Source: Gemmatimonadota bacterium | Lineage (GTDB): Bacteria; Gemmatimonadota; Gemmatimonadetes; Palauibacterales; Palauibacteraceae | Length of the DNA: 55,111 nucleotides | Assembly: GCA_029262175.1 (NCBI GenBank) | Contig: JAJCZV010000188.1 | Coordinates: forward strand, 1 to 55,111 | Direction of reading: 5' to 3' | Shown here: positions 17,604 through 27,431 of the stretch, one piece after another | Layout of the letters: every line of letters starts with the position of its first letter | Position numbering within the stretch: position 1 is the first letter of the stretch | Made by a program: the position numbers and the translations under genes | Notes under the pieces: generated by a model | Database searches by the model: none | The model's input: the letters and a program-made list of their open reading frames with translations, nothing else | Told to the model about the DNA's origin: nothing

Positions 17604-19085
17604 GTGGCCTTGGAAAGCGAACCCCACGAGTTAGGACACGGTCGGGCGCATCTTACGTTGACGATGAACACGCTGGCGTTCACGGTGTGCTTCGCCGCGT
17701 GGATGCTCAACGGCGTGCTGGTGACGTTCCTGGTCACGAACCAGATCTTCGACTGGTCCGCGAGCCAGATGGGCTGGCTCATCGGGATTCCTGTGCTCAC
17801 GGGCTCGATCGTTCGGCTGCCGCTCGGGATGGCGACGGACAAGTTCGGGGGGCGTCCGGTCTATACGCTCCTCATGTTGGTAGCAGCCGTACCGATGTTT
17901 CTGCTTGGCCGCGCAGATTCCTACGCTGACTTCATGTGGTTCAGCTTAGGCTTTGGTTTGACCGGCGGTTCGTTCGCCGTGGGGATCGCGTTCACGTCCG
18001 TCTGGTATCCGTCCGAGCGGCAGGGGACCGCGCTGGGGATCTTCGGCGCCGGCAACGCCGGAGCGGCCGTCACCACGCTCGGGGCGCCCACGCTACTTCG
18101 CACGCTCACCGACGGGGGCGCCAACGCCGAGGGCTGGCGTACGCTCCCCGTCATCTACGCGGCGGCGCTGGTCTTGATGGCCATCCTGTTCTTCCTGTTG
18201 ACCAAGAACAGGAAGGCCCCTGGCGCCGCGACCAAGACGATCCGGGGGCAACTCGTCCCACTCCGACACCTACGCGTGTGGCGCTTCGGGCTCTACTACT
18301 TCCTCGTCTTCGGAGGCTTCGTTGCCTTGGCGCAGTGGTTGGTGCCGTACTACGTCAACGTGTATTCGATGACGATCGTCACGGCGGGTCTGATGACGTC
18401 GATCTTCTCGCTCCCGTCCGGCCTCATCCGCGCCCTTGGGGGGTGGTTTTCGGACTTGTTCGGCGCTCGTCGAGTGTTGTACTGCGTGCTGGCCGTGATC
18501 GGTGTCAGCTGTTTCCTCCTGATCTTCCCGAAGATGGACATCGAGAGCCCCGGTCGCGGAATCATGGCTCAGACTGGGGGGCGCGTGACCGGCGTGACGG
18601 GCGACGGGATCGAAGTGGAGGACCGGTCATACGCTCTGCTCGCGAGACCAGATCGAGCAGGCGACCCCGAACGGGATTTCCTACCGTGGCCCGTCACAGA
18701 GACGTGGCACGAACCGATCGTCGCAGAGGGTGACCGGGTCGAACGACGGCAGCTTCTCGCACGGGGTGTGACGCACGTCTACTTCCAAGCCAACGTCTGG
18801 ATCTTCACGGTCGTCGTGTTCGTTATCGGCATCGCCATGGGGATCGGGAAGGCCGCGGTGTACCGCTACATCCCAGACTACTTCCCGGAAGACGTCGGCG
18901 TTGTGGGCGGACTCGTCGGCGTTCTCGGCGGGCTCGGCGGCTTCGTTTGTCCGATCATCTTCGGGACTCTTCTCGATTCCATCGGGCTGTGGACCACGAC
19001 CTGGATCTTCCTCTTCTCGGTGAGTGTGGCCTGTCTGGTCTGGCTAAGCCTCGTCGTCCGCAGAATGTCATCGAAACAGATCTAA
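17604..19085 (+). CDS. narK: NarK1-type MFS nitrate/nitrite transporter
   Basis: 493 residues from a GTG at 17604 preceded by GAGGTGGG. It is a 12-helix MFS protein with the nitrate-signature glycine-rich segment GAGNAGAAVTTLGAP in TM5 and GGLVGVLGGLGGF in the second half. The C-terminal GIGKAAVYRYIPDYFPEDVG block is typical of NarK1-type nitrate/proton symporters. A hydrophilic insert of about 80 residues (from ESPGRGIMAQ to THVYFQANV) between predicted TM8 and TM9 makes it longer than plain NarK; I recall loops in this place in other NarK1 proteins. It follows narI by 53 bases. Confidence 0.9.
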   Translation: MALESEPHELGHGRAHLTLTMNTLAFTVCFAAWMLNGVLVTFLVTNQIFDWSASQMGWLIGIPVLTGSIVRLPLGMATDKFGGRPVYTLLMLVAAVPMFLLGRADSYADFMWFSLGFGLTGGSFAVGIAFTSVWYPSERQGTALGIFGAGNAGAAVTTLGAPTLLRTLTDGGANAEGWRTLPVIYAAALVLMAILFFLLTKNRKAPGAATKTIRGQLVPLRHLRVWRFGLYYFLVFGGFVALAQWLVPYYVNVYSMTIVTAGLMTSIFSLPSGLIRALGGWFSDLFGARRVLYCVLAVIGVSCFLLIFPKMDIESPGRGIMAQTGGRVTGVTGDGIEVEDRSYALLARPDRAGDPERDFLPWPVTETWHEPIVAEGDRVERRQLLARGVTHVYFQANVWIFTVVVFVIGIAMGIGKAAVYRYIPDYFPEDVGVVGGLVGVLGGLGGFVCPIIFGTLLDSIGLWTTTWIFLFSVSVACLVWLSLVVRRMSSKQI

Positions 19086-19101
19086 GGGAGGGACTCAAGA
19101 C

Positions 19102-20691
19102 ATGACGGGCCCAGGCAACGGGATCCGCGACCAGTCCAGAAGCTCAAAGCTCGATCTCTGGGACGTCGAGGACCAGGAGTTCTGGCATCGGCAGGGGCGC
19201 CGGGTCGCCTTCCGAAACCTGGTCATCTCGATCCCCTGCCTGCTCCTCGCCTTCGCCGTTTGGCTCTTCTGGTCGATCATCATCGTGCAGATGGAGACCC
19301 TGAGGTTCCCCTACACCACGACTCAGCTCTACACGTTGCCGGCGGTGGCAGGCCTCGCGGGAGCCACCCTCCGCATCCCGAACTCCTTCATGATCGCGAT
19401 CGGCGGCGGTCGCAACTTGATCGCGATCACGACCGCGCTGCTCATCTTGCCAACTGCCGGCGTCGGATACGCCCTCCAGGATCCCCAGACGACGTATGCG
19501 ACGTTCGTCGCGCTCGCTGTGCTCAGCGGTGTCGGCGGCGGCGCGTTCGCCTCGTCGATGTCGAACATCAGCTTCTTCTTTCCGAAGCGGATGCAGGGTC
19601 TTTCGCTGGGACTCAACGCGGGCTTGGGCAACGTGGGCGTCAGCATCATGCAGGTCCTGATCCCGGCCGTGATGGGAGTTGCGTTGTTCGGCGCACTCGG
19701 CGGCGATCCGGTGAATCTTCCGCAGGAATTGGGGGGCGGGCCGGTATGGATCCAGAACGCGGGTCTCGTGTGGGTGCCGATCTTGGTCGTCCTCACGTTT
19801 CTCGCCTTCACGATGATGGACAACCTGCCGGCGCACGACGTAGGCAGCACGCCGGTGGCGATGGGCAAGATCCTGTGGTTGGAGCTCATGGGGTTTGCCG
19901 GCGCCGCCCTGGGAGTCGTGCTTCTCTTGGGCGTGGATCTGGGTCTGCCCGACCTGCTCCAGGTGTTTTTCGTGCTCGTCATCACCGTGTGCGTCACGCT
20001 GTTGCTCATGCGCTACGTGACGGTGCGGCCGGTGCGCGAGAACCTCGCAGATCAATTCGCGATCTTCCGGGAGAAGCACAACTGGGTGATGACCTGGCTC
20101 TACGTCATGACGTTCGGGTCGTTCATCGGTTACTCGGCCGCGTTCCCAAAGCTCATCCAAGATGTGTTCGGCAGTCTGCCGGATGGGTTGCCCAACCCGA
20201 ATGCGCCGAATCCGCTCCAGTACGCTTGGCTCGGTCCGCTGGTCGGGTCCCTCGTGCGACCTGTCGGGGGGTGGATCTCGGATAAGTGGGGTGGGGCGCG
20301 CGTCACTCACTGGGACACGATCGTGATGATCGGATCCGCTCTCGGGGTCGCATACTACGTCCGGGCTGCCGGGCTGTCGGCCACTCCCGAGACGTATTGG
20401 TGGCCGTTCTTCTGGCTGTTCATGCTGCTGTTCATCACGACCGGCGTCGGGAACGGATCCACCTTCCGAATGGTGCCCATCATCTTCAAACCCGCGATGG
20501 CCGGTCCGGTGCTGGGCTGGATCTCGGCCATCGCAGCCTACGGCGCCTTCCTCATCCCGAGGATCTTCGGCGGTCAAATCCAGGCGGGGACGCCCGAATA
20601 CGGGCTATACGGCTTCGCCGGATACTACGTGACGTGCTTGGCCGTCAACTGGTGGTTCTACGCACGCAAGAACGCGGAAATCAAATGCTGA
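19102..20691 (+). CDS. narK: NarK2-type MFS nitrate/nitrite antiporter
   Basis: 529 residues from an ATG at 19102 after AAGGGAGGGA. The 12-helix MFS fold has the nitrate-signature segment GLNAGLGNVGVSIMQVLIPA and the second-half block GNGSTFRMVPIIF. The long cytoplasmic N-terminus (WDVEDQEFWHRQGRRVAFRN) is typical of NarK2-like proteins, which exchange nitrate for nitrite. A NarK1/NarK2 tandem supplies nitrate from outside and removes nitrite once the gradient is established. It lies 16 bases after the first transporter. Confidence 0.9.
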   Translation: MTGPGNGIRDQSRSSKLDLWDVEDQEFWHRQGRRVAFRNLVISIPCLLLAFAVWLFWSIIIVQMETLRFPYTTTQLYTLPAVAGLAGATLRIPNSFMIAIGGGRNLIAITTALLILPTAGVGYALQDPQTTYATFVALAVLSGVGGGAFASSMSNISFFFPKRMQGLSLGLNAGLGNVGVSIMQVLIPAVMGVALFGALGGDPVNLPQELGGGPVWIQNAGLVWVPILVVLTFLAFTMMDNLPAHDVGSTPVAMGKILWLELMGFAGAALGVVLLLGVDLGLPDLLQVFFVLVITVCVTLLLMRYVTVRPVRENLADQFAIFREKHNWVMTWLYVMTFGSFIGYSAAFPKLIQDVFGSLPDGLPNPNAPNPLQYAWLGPLVGSLVRPVGGWISDKWGGARVTHWDTIVMIGSALGVAYYVRAAGLSATPETYWWPFFWLFMLLFITTGVGNGSTFRMVPIIFKPAMAGPVLGWISAIAAYGAFLIPRIFGGQIQAGTPEYGLYGFAGYYVTCLAVNWWFYARKNAEIKC

Positions 20692-20698
20692 GGATGCT

Positions 20699-21208
20699 AT
20701 GAAGATCCCGCGTGTGGTGAGAGAAGGAGTTACGGCGGGTTTGATCGGGGCGGGGTCGGTCGCCGCGTGGTTTCTGATGGTCGACGTGATCGCGGGGCGG
20801 CCCTTGTACACCCCCGCCGTGCTCGGCTCCGCAGCCTTCCAAGGCCTTCGCGACCCAGCAACCGTGGTCATCGAGTTCGATTCGGTCGGCGCTTATACGG
20901 CGACACACATCTTCTTGTTCATCCTGGTGGGGCTGATCGCGGCCGCGATGGCGAGCGAAGCGAAGAAGTCGCCGGACGTCCTGTGGCTGCTCGCCGAGTT
21001 CTTCATCGTCTTCGAGATCGGATTCTATGCTGTAGTCGGAGTCGTATTCGCTCCGCTGCTAGCTGCTCTAGCGTGGGTCAACGTGGCGGCCGGCAATCTC
21101 CTGGCGGCGTTAGCGATGGGCACCTACCTGTGGCGCGCACACCCCGAGTTGAGAGCGCATCTGAAGTCGTTGGATCGAGACACAGCTGCGCCCGGAGCAG
21201 ACGCATGA
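20699..21208 (+). CDS. Small integral membrane protein, function unknown
   Basis: 169 residues with four predicted membrane helices (residues about 10-30, 62-82, 92-118 and 118-142), a short basic N-terminus and a cytoplasmic C-terminal tail (RAHPELRAHLKSLDRD). I do not recognise a named domain. It starts seven bases after narK2, with GAGG upstream, and overlaps the following outer-membrane barrel gene by four bases, so it is part of the same transcript. A role in membrane or redox support of the nitrate system is possible from context only. Confidence 0.7.
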   Translation: MKIPRVVREGVTAGLIGAGSVAAWFLMVDVIAGRPLYTPAVLGSAAFQGLRDPATVVIEFDSVGAYTATHIFLFILVGLIAAAMASEAKKSPDVLWLLAEFFIVFEIGFYAVVGVVFAPLLAALAWVNVAAGNLLAALAMGTYLWRAHPELRAHLKSLDRDTAAPGADA

Positions 21209-22509
21209 GCGCGCAGCCTCGATGGTTCCAGCTCGTGCCAGCCGTGCTGGTCGGTCTGGTTTTCGCGGATCTGCCGATGGCCGCACAAGCGCCCAGCGGC
21301 GAGGGGGGCGTAGGTGCAACCGTGGGCGGGCAGCTTCGGCTGCGGAGCGAGACGTGGTCCAACTTCGGCTTCGCTGAGCCAAATGACGACACGTTCATAC
21401 TGGCAAGGCTTCTTCTTACTGCGGACGTGCGAGCCGGCACGTACCTGAGGGGGTTCGTTCGGGTCCGCTCTGCGCTCAGTACGGACCGGAGTCTCCCCGG
21501 CGGGCGCAGGGGCCTCGATGCCGATGATCTCGATCTTCAGGACGCCTTCCTCGACCTCATCGTCCCAGTCTCTTCGAACGCGACCCTCACTGCGCGTGCG
21601 GGTCGGCAGGGACTGCTGTTCGGCAAGCAACGTCTGATCAGTCCGCTGGCGTGGGCCAACACGGAACGAACATTCGACGGCGCGTCCGCGATTCTGACGA
21701 CCGGCGATTGGGTACTGCACGGCTTTTGGGCGCAGCCGGTTCCGATTCGAAAGACGGAGTTCAACAAGAGCGACACGGGCCGGGACATCTTCGGTCTCTA
21801 TGTGACGGACAGTCTCCCCGACGCCCCTCTCGGGATCGACCTTTACTGGTTGGGCGTCGTCCGTGACGGGACCCAGATCAACGGCACGGCTGGTCGCGAG
21901 GAACGCCACACGGTGGGTGCGCGGCTCGGAGGCGCGATCGCTGGCTCTGGCTTCTCCTACGATGTCGAGGCCGCCTACCAATTCGGTGATGTTGGAGATG
22001 AGAGTATCTCGGCATTCATGGTGGCGACCCAACTCGCATATGCCTTGGACCTGGCGGGTGCGCCTCGTCTCCGGGCGGGTCTCGACTTCGCTAGCGGTGA
22101 CGACGCCGACGGGGGGTCGGTCGGTACGTTCAACCAGCTCTTCCCGCTCGGCCACGCCTACCTCGGCTTTGCAGATGTCGTGGGTCGCCAGAATATCGTG
22201 GCGGCTTCCGGCGGTCTCGACCTTAGGCCCGCCGACCGCCTCGATGTGAAGCTCACGGCGCACCATTTCCGACGCGCGGACGCCGGCGACGGTCTATACA
22301 ACGCGGGCGGCGGCCTCTCACGTGCCCCATCGCCGGGCGCCTCTATAGCGGTTGGAAACGAGTTAGACCTGACCGTCGGATACCGTTTCGATCAACACGT
22401 CTCGGCGCTTCTCGGCTGGAGTCGATTCTTCGCCGGAGGGTTCATCGAAGACACCGGTCCCGCCGAGGACGCCAACTTCCTCTATACGTCGGTATCGCTC
22501 TCCCCATAG
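21205..22509 (+). CDS. Alginate-export-type outer-membrane beta-barrel protein
   Basis: 434 residues from the ATGA overlap at 21205; the longer upstream frame is a shadow of the preceding gene. It has a signal peptide (VLVGLVFADLPMAAQA) and then a long series of amphipathic strands ending in an outer-membrane-type strand (NFLYTSVSLSP). Blocks such as GGQLRLRSETWSNFGF, LTARAGRQGLLFGKQRLISPLAWANTERTFDG and the ELDLTVGYRFDQHVSALLGWSRFFAGGF end fit the alginate export family (PF13372). Proteins of this type are found with nitrate or nitrite genes in several bacteria and may form an anion channel; this is inference. Confidence 0.8.
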   Translation: MSAQPRWFQLVPAVLVGLVFADLPMAAQAPSGEGGVGATVGGQLRLRSETWSNFGFAEPNDDTFILARLLLTADVRAGTYLRGFVRVRSALSTDRSLPGGRRGLDADDLDLQDAFLDLIVPVSSNATLTARAGRQGLLFGKQRLISPLAWANTERTFDGASAILTTGDWVLHGFWAQPVPIRKTEFNKSDTGRDIFGLYVTDSLPDAPLGIDLYWLGVVRDGTQINGTAGREERHTVGARLGGAIAGSGFSYDVEAAYQFGDVGDESISAFMVATQLAYALDLAGAPRLRAGLDFASGDDADGGSVGTFNQLFPLGHAYLGFADVVGRQNIVAASGGLDLRPADRLDVKLTAHHFRRADAGDGLYNAGGGLSRAPSPGASIAVGNELDLTVGYRFDQHVSALLGWSRFFAGGFIEDTGPAEDANFLYTSVSLSP

Positions 22510-22528
22510 CTGCACGGCGTCGAGGGTG

Positions 22529-25195
22529 TCAGGAGATCCGATCGCGAACGGCCCGGAGCGAGGCGTCGAACTCGCGAAACCTCTCGTTGGCCTGAGACGC
22601 GTCGGCACCGCCGGATACCTGGGCAGACAGTCGTACGAGTCGTTCCTCGAGCCATCTGCAGCTCATGGCGGACGCGAACAACAGACGCCCGCCGCGCGTG
22701 TCCCCCTCCCCCAATCCCACCTGGGCCTCGTTGGTCTGCGGCCCCGCCAGCTCGTGTGCGGAGGCGAAGGCCTTTTCGGCCTCCGCCGAGTCGCCAGCAG
22801 CCCAGGCGGTGTAGCCGAGCAGGTAGTTCGCCGCCAGGCTTCGTGGGTTGGATCCGAGCACGTCCTGAAAGCGGTCGCGCGCGGAGGGCGGGTCATTGCG
22901 GAACAGTGCGACGAGCCCCAGCCAAAGTGGCGTGCCGGTCTGCTCACGGTTGATGGCCCATGCACGTTCGAAGAAGACGGTCGCCCGAGGAAGATCGAGC
23001 GGCGCGCCTTCGTCCGGGCATGCGTGAAGTACGCCGAGTTGTGAGTGTGCCCGAGCGCTTTCGGGGTCGAGCTCGACTAGGTGCCGGAGCACCGTCGCTG
23101 AGGCCTCGTACTGGCCCAGCGTTAGATGCACGCTGCCCAGGTAGTACAGGGCGTCAGCGTGCCCGGGGTTGAGTTCGAGCGCCTCGCGATAGCTGCCAGC
23201 CGCGCCCTCGAGCTCGCCCGCCATACGCAATCGTGTGGCCTCGCGGTACACTTCCCAAAAGCGGAGCACGTCCGCGCGCCCGGAGGCTGCAGCGGACGCG
23301 CTCGCGTCTGCGGTCCCGCGGCTCAACCCGGCCAAACGATCCGCCGCCCACAGTTCCTCCCAACCTCCCGCACCCTCGACGATACGGACCGCTCGACCGG
23401 ACGGAATATCCGTCCACACTTCGCCTTCGCCCGAAGGCCACAGGACATCGAGCGTGTCTACCCGGGTCGACACGCCGAGGCCGAAGTGTTGGACTGGGCT
23501 GTTGTGAGATAGGTAGGAGGTCTGTGATCCCACGGAGCGGACCTGAGCCACGCCGTTCGCGACCACCCGCACACGGGCTCCGATCGCTGATCGATTACTC
23601 CGTCGCCCCTCGAGGAGGACCCCGAGCCATCCGCCGCTCGTACCTCCATCGTTTCGCAGTAGCGCCGGACGATCGCTGTGGTTGAGTACCAACACGTCCA
23701 CGTCGCCATCGCGGTCATAGTCGCCGAACGCCGCGCCGCGTCCCCCGAGTTCGCGCACGAAGTGCTCGCCGGACACGTCGGACACGTCGTAGAAGCCCTC
23801 CTTCTTGCCTCGATTCCAGAACAAGAGGTCGCGCATCCCGATCAGCAACTCAGGCGCATCCTCCTGCTGGAACGTGCTGCCGTTCGCCACGAAGAGATCG
23901 AGCGCCCCATCGTTGTCGTAGTCGAAGAAGGAGGTTCCCCAGCCGACGTAGTCGAGCGCGATCTGTCCGAGCCCGACCCGGTCGGCTTCGTCGGAGAACT
24001 GGAGCGGACGGGACGCGCCGTCGTCGGACGCAAGGTCGGCGTGTCGGTTGCTGAACAGTGCGTTCTCCTGCGCGATCCAATGGGTGATGAAGAGATCGAA
24101 ATCCTCGTCCCCATCCCAGTCCCCGATCGCCAGCCCCATGGCCCCGCGGTAGTCCGCGACCAGGGCGGCATGGCTCACGTTTTCGAACGTGCCATCGCCC
24201 CGGTTTCGGTACAGAGCGTTGTCGGAGACATCATTCGCGACGTACAGATCGGGCCAGCCGTCCTCGTCGAAGTCGGCCCAAGCTGCGCCTAGGCCGCGCC
24301 CCTCGTCGTCGACTACACCGGCCTCTTCGGCAACCTCCCGGAACGTGCCGTCGCCGCGGTTGTGCCAGAGTAGATTGCGGTGGGGACGAGATGCGGACGG
24401 GTTGAGCGTCGCGGGAACCTCGACCTCGTACTGACGCTGCGAGACGCCGACGTTCGCGCCAATGGAGTAGCGTACGTAGCCCGCCACGTAGAGATCCAAG
24501 TGCCCGTCCAGGTCGTAGTCCGCCCACGCCGCAGCAGTCCAGAAGCCCAATTCGCCCCCCATGCCGGCATCTCGAGTGACGTCGCGAAACGTGCCGTCTC
24601 CCTGGTTTCGATACAGCGTGTTCTCCCCGAACGCCGACACGAAAAGGTCGGTCCATCCGTCGTTGTCGTAGTCTGCCCACGTGGCCGCCATCCCGATCGC
24701 GGCGTGAGCGATCCCTGCCTCGTCGGTGACGTCGCGAAACGTGCCGTCTCCCAGGTTGCGATAGAGCACCGAGCGCCCCGGCGATCCCGCAGCCGCCACC
24801 CCGGGCCCGTCCGCCACTCCCGGCCCGTCCGCCACTCCAGGAAGCGCCTCCGCGATGTCCACCAGAAACAGGTCAAGCCAGCCATCGTTGTCGTAGTCAC
24901 CCCAGGCCGCTCCGGAGCCGACGTCCTCGGGAATCTGATGGGTTCGCCGAGCGGGGAAGTGACGGAAGTCGATGCCCGCTTCCGCGGTGACATCGGTGAA
25001 GGTCACGGGGGGATAGTCTGCCGGAAGACCTCGGGCTAGTTCCGTCGTCAGGCCCTCGAGGTCCTCACCAGGCGTGTACGCGCGATCGCCTCCCGTGAGG
25101 GCCCGGGTCAGGAATACGACCACGAGCACGAATAGCGCAAAGAAGCCCGAAGTGATCGCGATCCGCCGGTGCCGGCGGGAGAGGTGGAAGTGCAT
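22529..25195 (-). CDS. CRTAC1-type protein: VCBS/FG-GAP repeats, ASPIC/UnbV domain, TPRs
   Basis: 888 residues from an ATG at 25195, seven bases after the stop of the cytochrome gene; the longer frame upstream is its shadow. A membrane anchor near residues 12-32 is followed by about seven calcium-type repeats of the form DYDNDGWLDLFLV (two variants, DWDGDEDFDLF and DYDRDGDVDVLVL). An ASPIC/UnbV domain follows (NRSAIGARVRVVANG, SHNSPVQHFGLG), then TPR-like helices (EGAAGSYREALELNPGHADALYYLGSVHL). The protein is extracytoplasmic. Such proteins often pair with multiheme cytochromes. An 18-base tandem repeat near 24790-24840 encodes a GVADGP repeat between blades. Confidence 0.85.
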   Translation of the reverse strand: MHFHLSRRHRRIAITSGFFALFVLVVVFLTRALTGGDRAYTPGEDLEGLTTELARGLPADYPPVTFTDVTAEAGIDFRHFPARRTHQIPEDVGSGAAWGDYDNDGWLDLFLVDIAEALPGVADGPGVADGPGVAAAGSPGRSVLYRNLGDGTFRDVTDEAGIAHAAIGMAATWADYDNDGWTDLFVSAFGENTLYRNQGDGTFRDVTRDAGMGGELGFWTAAAWADYDLDGHLDLYVAGYVRYSIGANVGVSQRQYEVEVPATLNPSASRPHRNLLWHNRGDGTFREVAEEAGVVDDEGRGLGAAWADFDEDGWPDLYVANDVSDNALYRNRGDGTFENVSHAALVADYRGAMGLAIGDWDGDEDFDLFITHWIAQENALFSNRHADLASDDGASRPLQFSDEADRVGLGQIALDYVGWGTSFFDYDNDGALDLFVANGSTFQQEDAPELLIGMRDLLFWNRGKKEGFYDVSDVSGEHFVRELGGRGAAFGDYDRDGDVDVLVLNHSDRPALLRNDGGTSGGWLGVLLEGRRSNRSAIGARVRVVANGVAQVRSVGSQTSYLSHNSPVQHFGLGVSTRVDTLDVLWPSGEGEVWTDIPSGRAVRIVEGAGGWEELWAADRLAGLSRGTADASASAAASGRADVLRFWEVYREATRLRMAGELEGAAGSYREALELNPGHADALYYLGSVHLTLGQYEASATVLRHLVELDPESARAHSQLGVLHACPDEGAPLDLPRATVFFERAWAINREQTGTPLWLGLVALFRNDPPSARDRFQDVLGSNPRSLAANYLLGYTAWAAGDSAEAEKAFASAHELAGPQTNEAQVGLGEGDTRGGRLLFASAMSCRWLEERLVRLSAQVSGGADASQANERFREFDASLRAVRDRIS

Positions 25196-25203
25196 TTCTT
25201 CGA

Positions 25204-27309
25204 CTACTGCGCCCCACCCACGGTGATCGTCATCTGATCCTCCGACATCACGGTAACGGGTGAGCTCACACCGGAGTCCTCGCCGAACAGGAAGTTGAGC
25301 AAGAACTGATCGGCCTTTCGGTAGAGCAGCCTGGCGGTCACGCGAAGCTCGGTGACGTCGCTCGAAGGGCTCAACTCGTATGCCTCGCTCGAACTCTCGT
25401 CTGTCGGGGCTTGGATTGCGCCTTCCGCGTTGTCGCCGCCGAAGAGCTCGGTGCCTGGACATACGAACGAGAATTCGGCGACATCAGAAAAACCCGGGAA
25501 CATCGAACGCCGGTACCGAACTCCCACCATCTCCCAGAGATTGTGTCGGTCGATGAGGTTACCGTATTGGTCGACCGGCTCGGCCTTGAAGATGAACGAC
25601 CCCGGCTCGATGAAATTGCGTTCGTCTCGGCGGCCCGTCTCGAAGACGACGTTGCCGACCTGATCCGTGACGGTGAGCTCGATCCAGGCCTGGATGATGT
25701 CTAGGGGGCCGGTCGGGAAATCGTGCCCGACCTTGTTGTTGGTGATCGCGACCTGAAGTTCGACTGCTTCTCCTCGGGACACACGTTCAGGCGCCACGAT
25801 CTCGATGGGTACCGCCGCACCTGCCTGCCATTTGTCGGAAATCTCGGGGATCTCGATTTCGCCACGAAGCCATTTCTCTGTCAACTCCGCCTGCTCCTCC
25901 CCGCCTTCGAGCCCGAGCGCGATCGGCATGAACTGATTGGCCCCGAGGAATCGGTGGCTGCGGTGTTTGCCATCGGCGGCGGACCGGTTGTAGTCGGCGT
26001 CGTCCCCGCGGGCTGGGTCGCTCGAGTCCGTGAGGGGCATGTGGCACTCGCGGCACTCGACCGTCTTTGTCGGGTCGTCCGGGTGGTTCCAGCGGCTCTT
26101 TCGCCAGTTGTCGTACTGGTTCTGGAGCTGGACCCAGCCCACCTGATTGATCTCCTCATCGATGAACTGTTTGTGACAAGCGGCGCAAAACTCGGGACTC
26201 TTGAACAGGGTGTGGCTGAGCGTCTCTGTGTGATGTCGTGGATAGGCCCGGATCAGGAAGTCGCTAACCCCCTTGGCGAGAGCGCCGTCCCGGAGCTCGA
26301 ACAGGTATCGATCGGGGCGATCCATGACGTAGTTGGCGTTGCCTTGCACATCGGTCTCGCTGATCGCGTGGCACGAGAGGCAAGAGATCCCCTCATCGTA
26401 GCCGACATGGCTGGTGAGGTCTTCCACGAAGACGTTCTTGGTACCGGCGAACAACGAGATCGGGTCGTGGCAGCCAGCGCAGTAGCGAGTCGACTCCGCG
26501 CCGTTCTGCTCCGCCATCGCGTTCTGCACCTCGACGAACGCGGCGTCCATCGCCGACCACCGGTGTGCGCTCACCTCCCACTCGCGGGCGATCTCCTCGT
26601 GACAGCCCGAGCTTCCGCACGATGCCGAACCACTGAGGACGCGCTCGTCGTAGGGGCCGCCGGTCGCCGTGTTGGCGAGGCTCGGCGCAAAGGGTCGCTC
26701 GGGTCCGTACAAATAGCTGTAGTCCTCGGGGAGTTGGTCCTCGAGCGTGACGGGTCTGACGGCGATCGCCCCGATCAATACGACGGCGCCCAGCGCGACG
26801 GTGGCCGCCACCGATCTCCGCGCGAAGGACTTCTGAGCCACCCTCAGCGACAGGATCCGCTGGTTGGCCGTCGGTCGGAACGCACGGATGACAAGGACCA
26901 GTATGTGAGGCGCCACGGCCGCGATCAGCGTGAAGGTCGCGATAATATGAACCAGGTCCCAACCGTAGCTGATGCGAGTAGCGAAGATCGCCTGCAGGGT
27001 GAGCACCACGCCCGATAGCAGCGCGACCACGGTCGACAGCAGGGCGAGGTAGCCCGTAAGCTTGACGTGAGTCATCGGCCCGCGCCGATAGCGGCCCCAA
27101 TGTCGAACCTGGTAGCGGGCGAAGGGCACGAGCATGATGCTGCCGGCCAGGGTGTGGATCAGGACCGCCGCTTGGTTCGAAACGCTAAATGGGAGGAGCA
27201 AGATCGAAAGACCGGTCAAAGTCTCGAACAGAAGTAGAGCGAGGACCCAGATGGCGAGTTGCCGCGTCCACTCTGCCTCGGGCAGGCTCCGCGTGCCGGC
27301 AATCGTCAT
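25204..27309 (-). CDS. Fused cytochrome b / pentaheme cytochrome c (c554-like)
   Basis: 701 residues from an ATG at 27309 with GGGAG upstream. The first 160 residues form four membrane helices with histidines in LIHTLAG, DLVHIIATF and APHILVL that could ligate b heme. After another helix (ATVALGAVVLIGAIAV) comes a periplasmic cytochrome c554-like domain with five heme motifs: CGSSGCH (a CX4CH form), CAGCH, CLSCH, CAACH and CRECH. A beta-sandwich region follows (VELQVAITNNKVGHDFPTGP). The layout suggests a quinol-linked redox protein that delivers or accepts electrons outside the cytoplasm. Its partner is the CRTAC1 protein immediately downstream; an Rrf2 gene is divergent. Confidence 0.85.
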   Translation of the reverse strand: MTIAGTRSLPEAEWTRQLAIWVLALLLFETLTGLSILLLPFSVSNQAAVLIHTLAGSIMLVPFARYQVRHWGRYRRGPMTHVKLTGYLALLSTVVALLSGVVLTLQAIFATRISYGWDLVHIIATFTLIAAVAPHILVLVIRAFRPTANQRILSLRVAQKSFARRSVAATVALGAVVLIGAIAVRPVTLEDQLPEDYSYLYGPERPFAPSLANTATGGPYDERVLSGSASCGSSGCHEEIAREWEVSAHRWSAMDAAFVEVQNAMAEQNGAESTRYCAGCHDPISLFAGTKNVFVEDLTSHVGYDEGISCLSCHAISETDVQGNANYVMDRPDRYLFELRDGALAKGVSDFLIRAYPRHHTETLSHTLFKSPEFCAACHKQFIDEEINQVGWVQLQNQYDNWRKSRWNHPDDPTKTVECRECHMPLTDSSDPARGDDADYNRSAADGKHRSHRFLGANQFMPIALGLEGGEEQAELTEKWLRGEIEIPEISDKWQAGAAVPIEIVAPERVSRGEAVELQVAITNNKVGHDFPTGPLDIIQAWIELTVTDQVGNVVFETGRRDERNFIEPGSFIFKAEPVDQYGNLIDRHNLWEMVGVRYRRSMFPGFSDVAEFSFVCPGTELFGGDNAEGAIQAPTDESSSEAYELSPSSDVTELRVTARLLYRKADQFLLNFLFGEDSGVSSPVTVMSEDQMTITVGGAQ

Positions 27310-27390
27310 GATCGGCTCCCGTCTGACGTGCCCGAGCGCGGTCGATGCGGGCGGTGGATGGCGTTTCGCCCCGGGACAAGGGACGCCACG

Positions 27391-27426
27391 AACGGAAATA
27401 AAGATAAATCAGTCTGGAATTCGGCG
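27391..27426. promoter_or_regulatory. AT-rich region between cytochrome and second Rrf2 gene, possible operator
   Basis: In an otherwise GC-rich 122-base gap there is an AT-rich stretch with a small dyad AGATAAATCAGTCT (27402-27415) followed by the palindrome GAATTC (27417-27422), directly ahead of the Rrf2 GTG. The position fits an autoregulatory operator shared with the divergent cytochrome gene. It does not match the motif found in front of the nitrate genes. Confidence 0.3.
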
Positions 27427-27431
27427 CTAGC

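Noticed and set aside
19144..20577. 477-codon minus-strand frame inside the second NarK-type transporter
   Set aside because: Antisense shadow rich in H, D, R and Q with no fold signals, while the plus strand encodes a clear 12-helix transporter.
21124..22266. 380-codon minus-strand frame opposite the outer-membrane barrel gene
   Set aside because: The plus-strand product has a signal peptide and family blocks; the minus frame has none.
24785..24845. 18-base tandem repeat as a mobile or regulatory repeat
   Set aside because: It lies in frame inside the CRTAC1 gene and simply encodes a GVADGP linker repeat.
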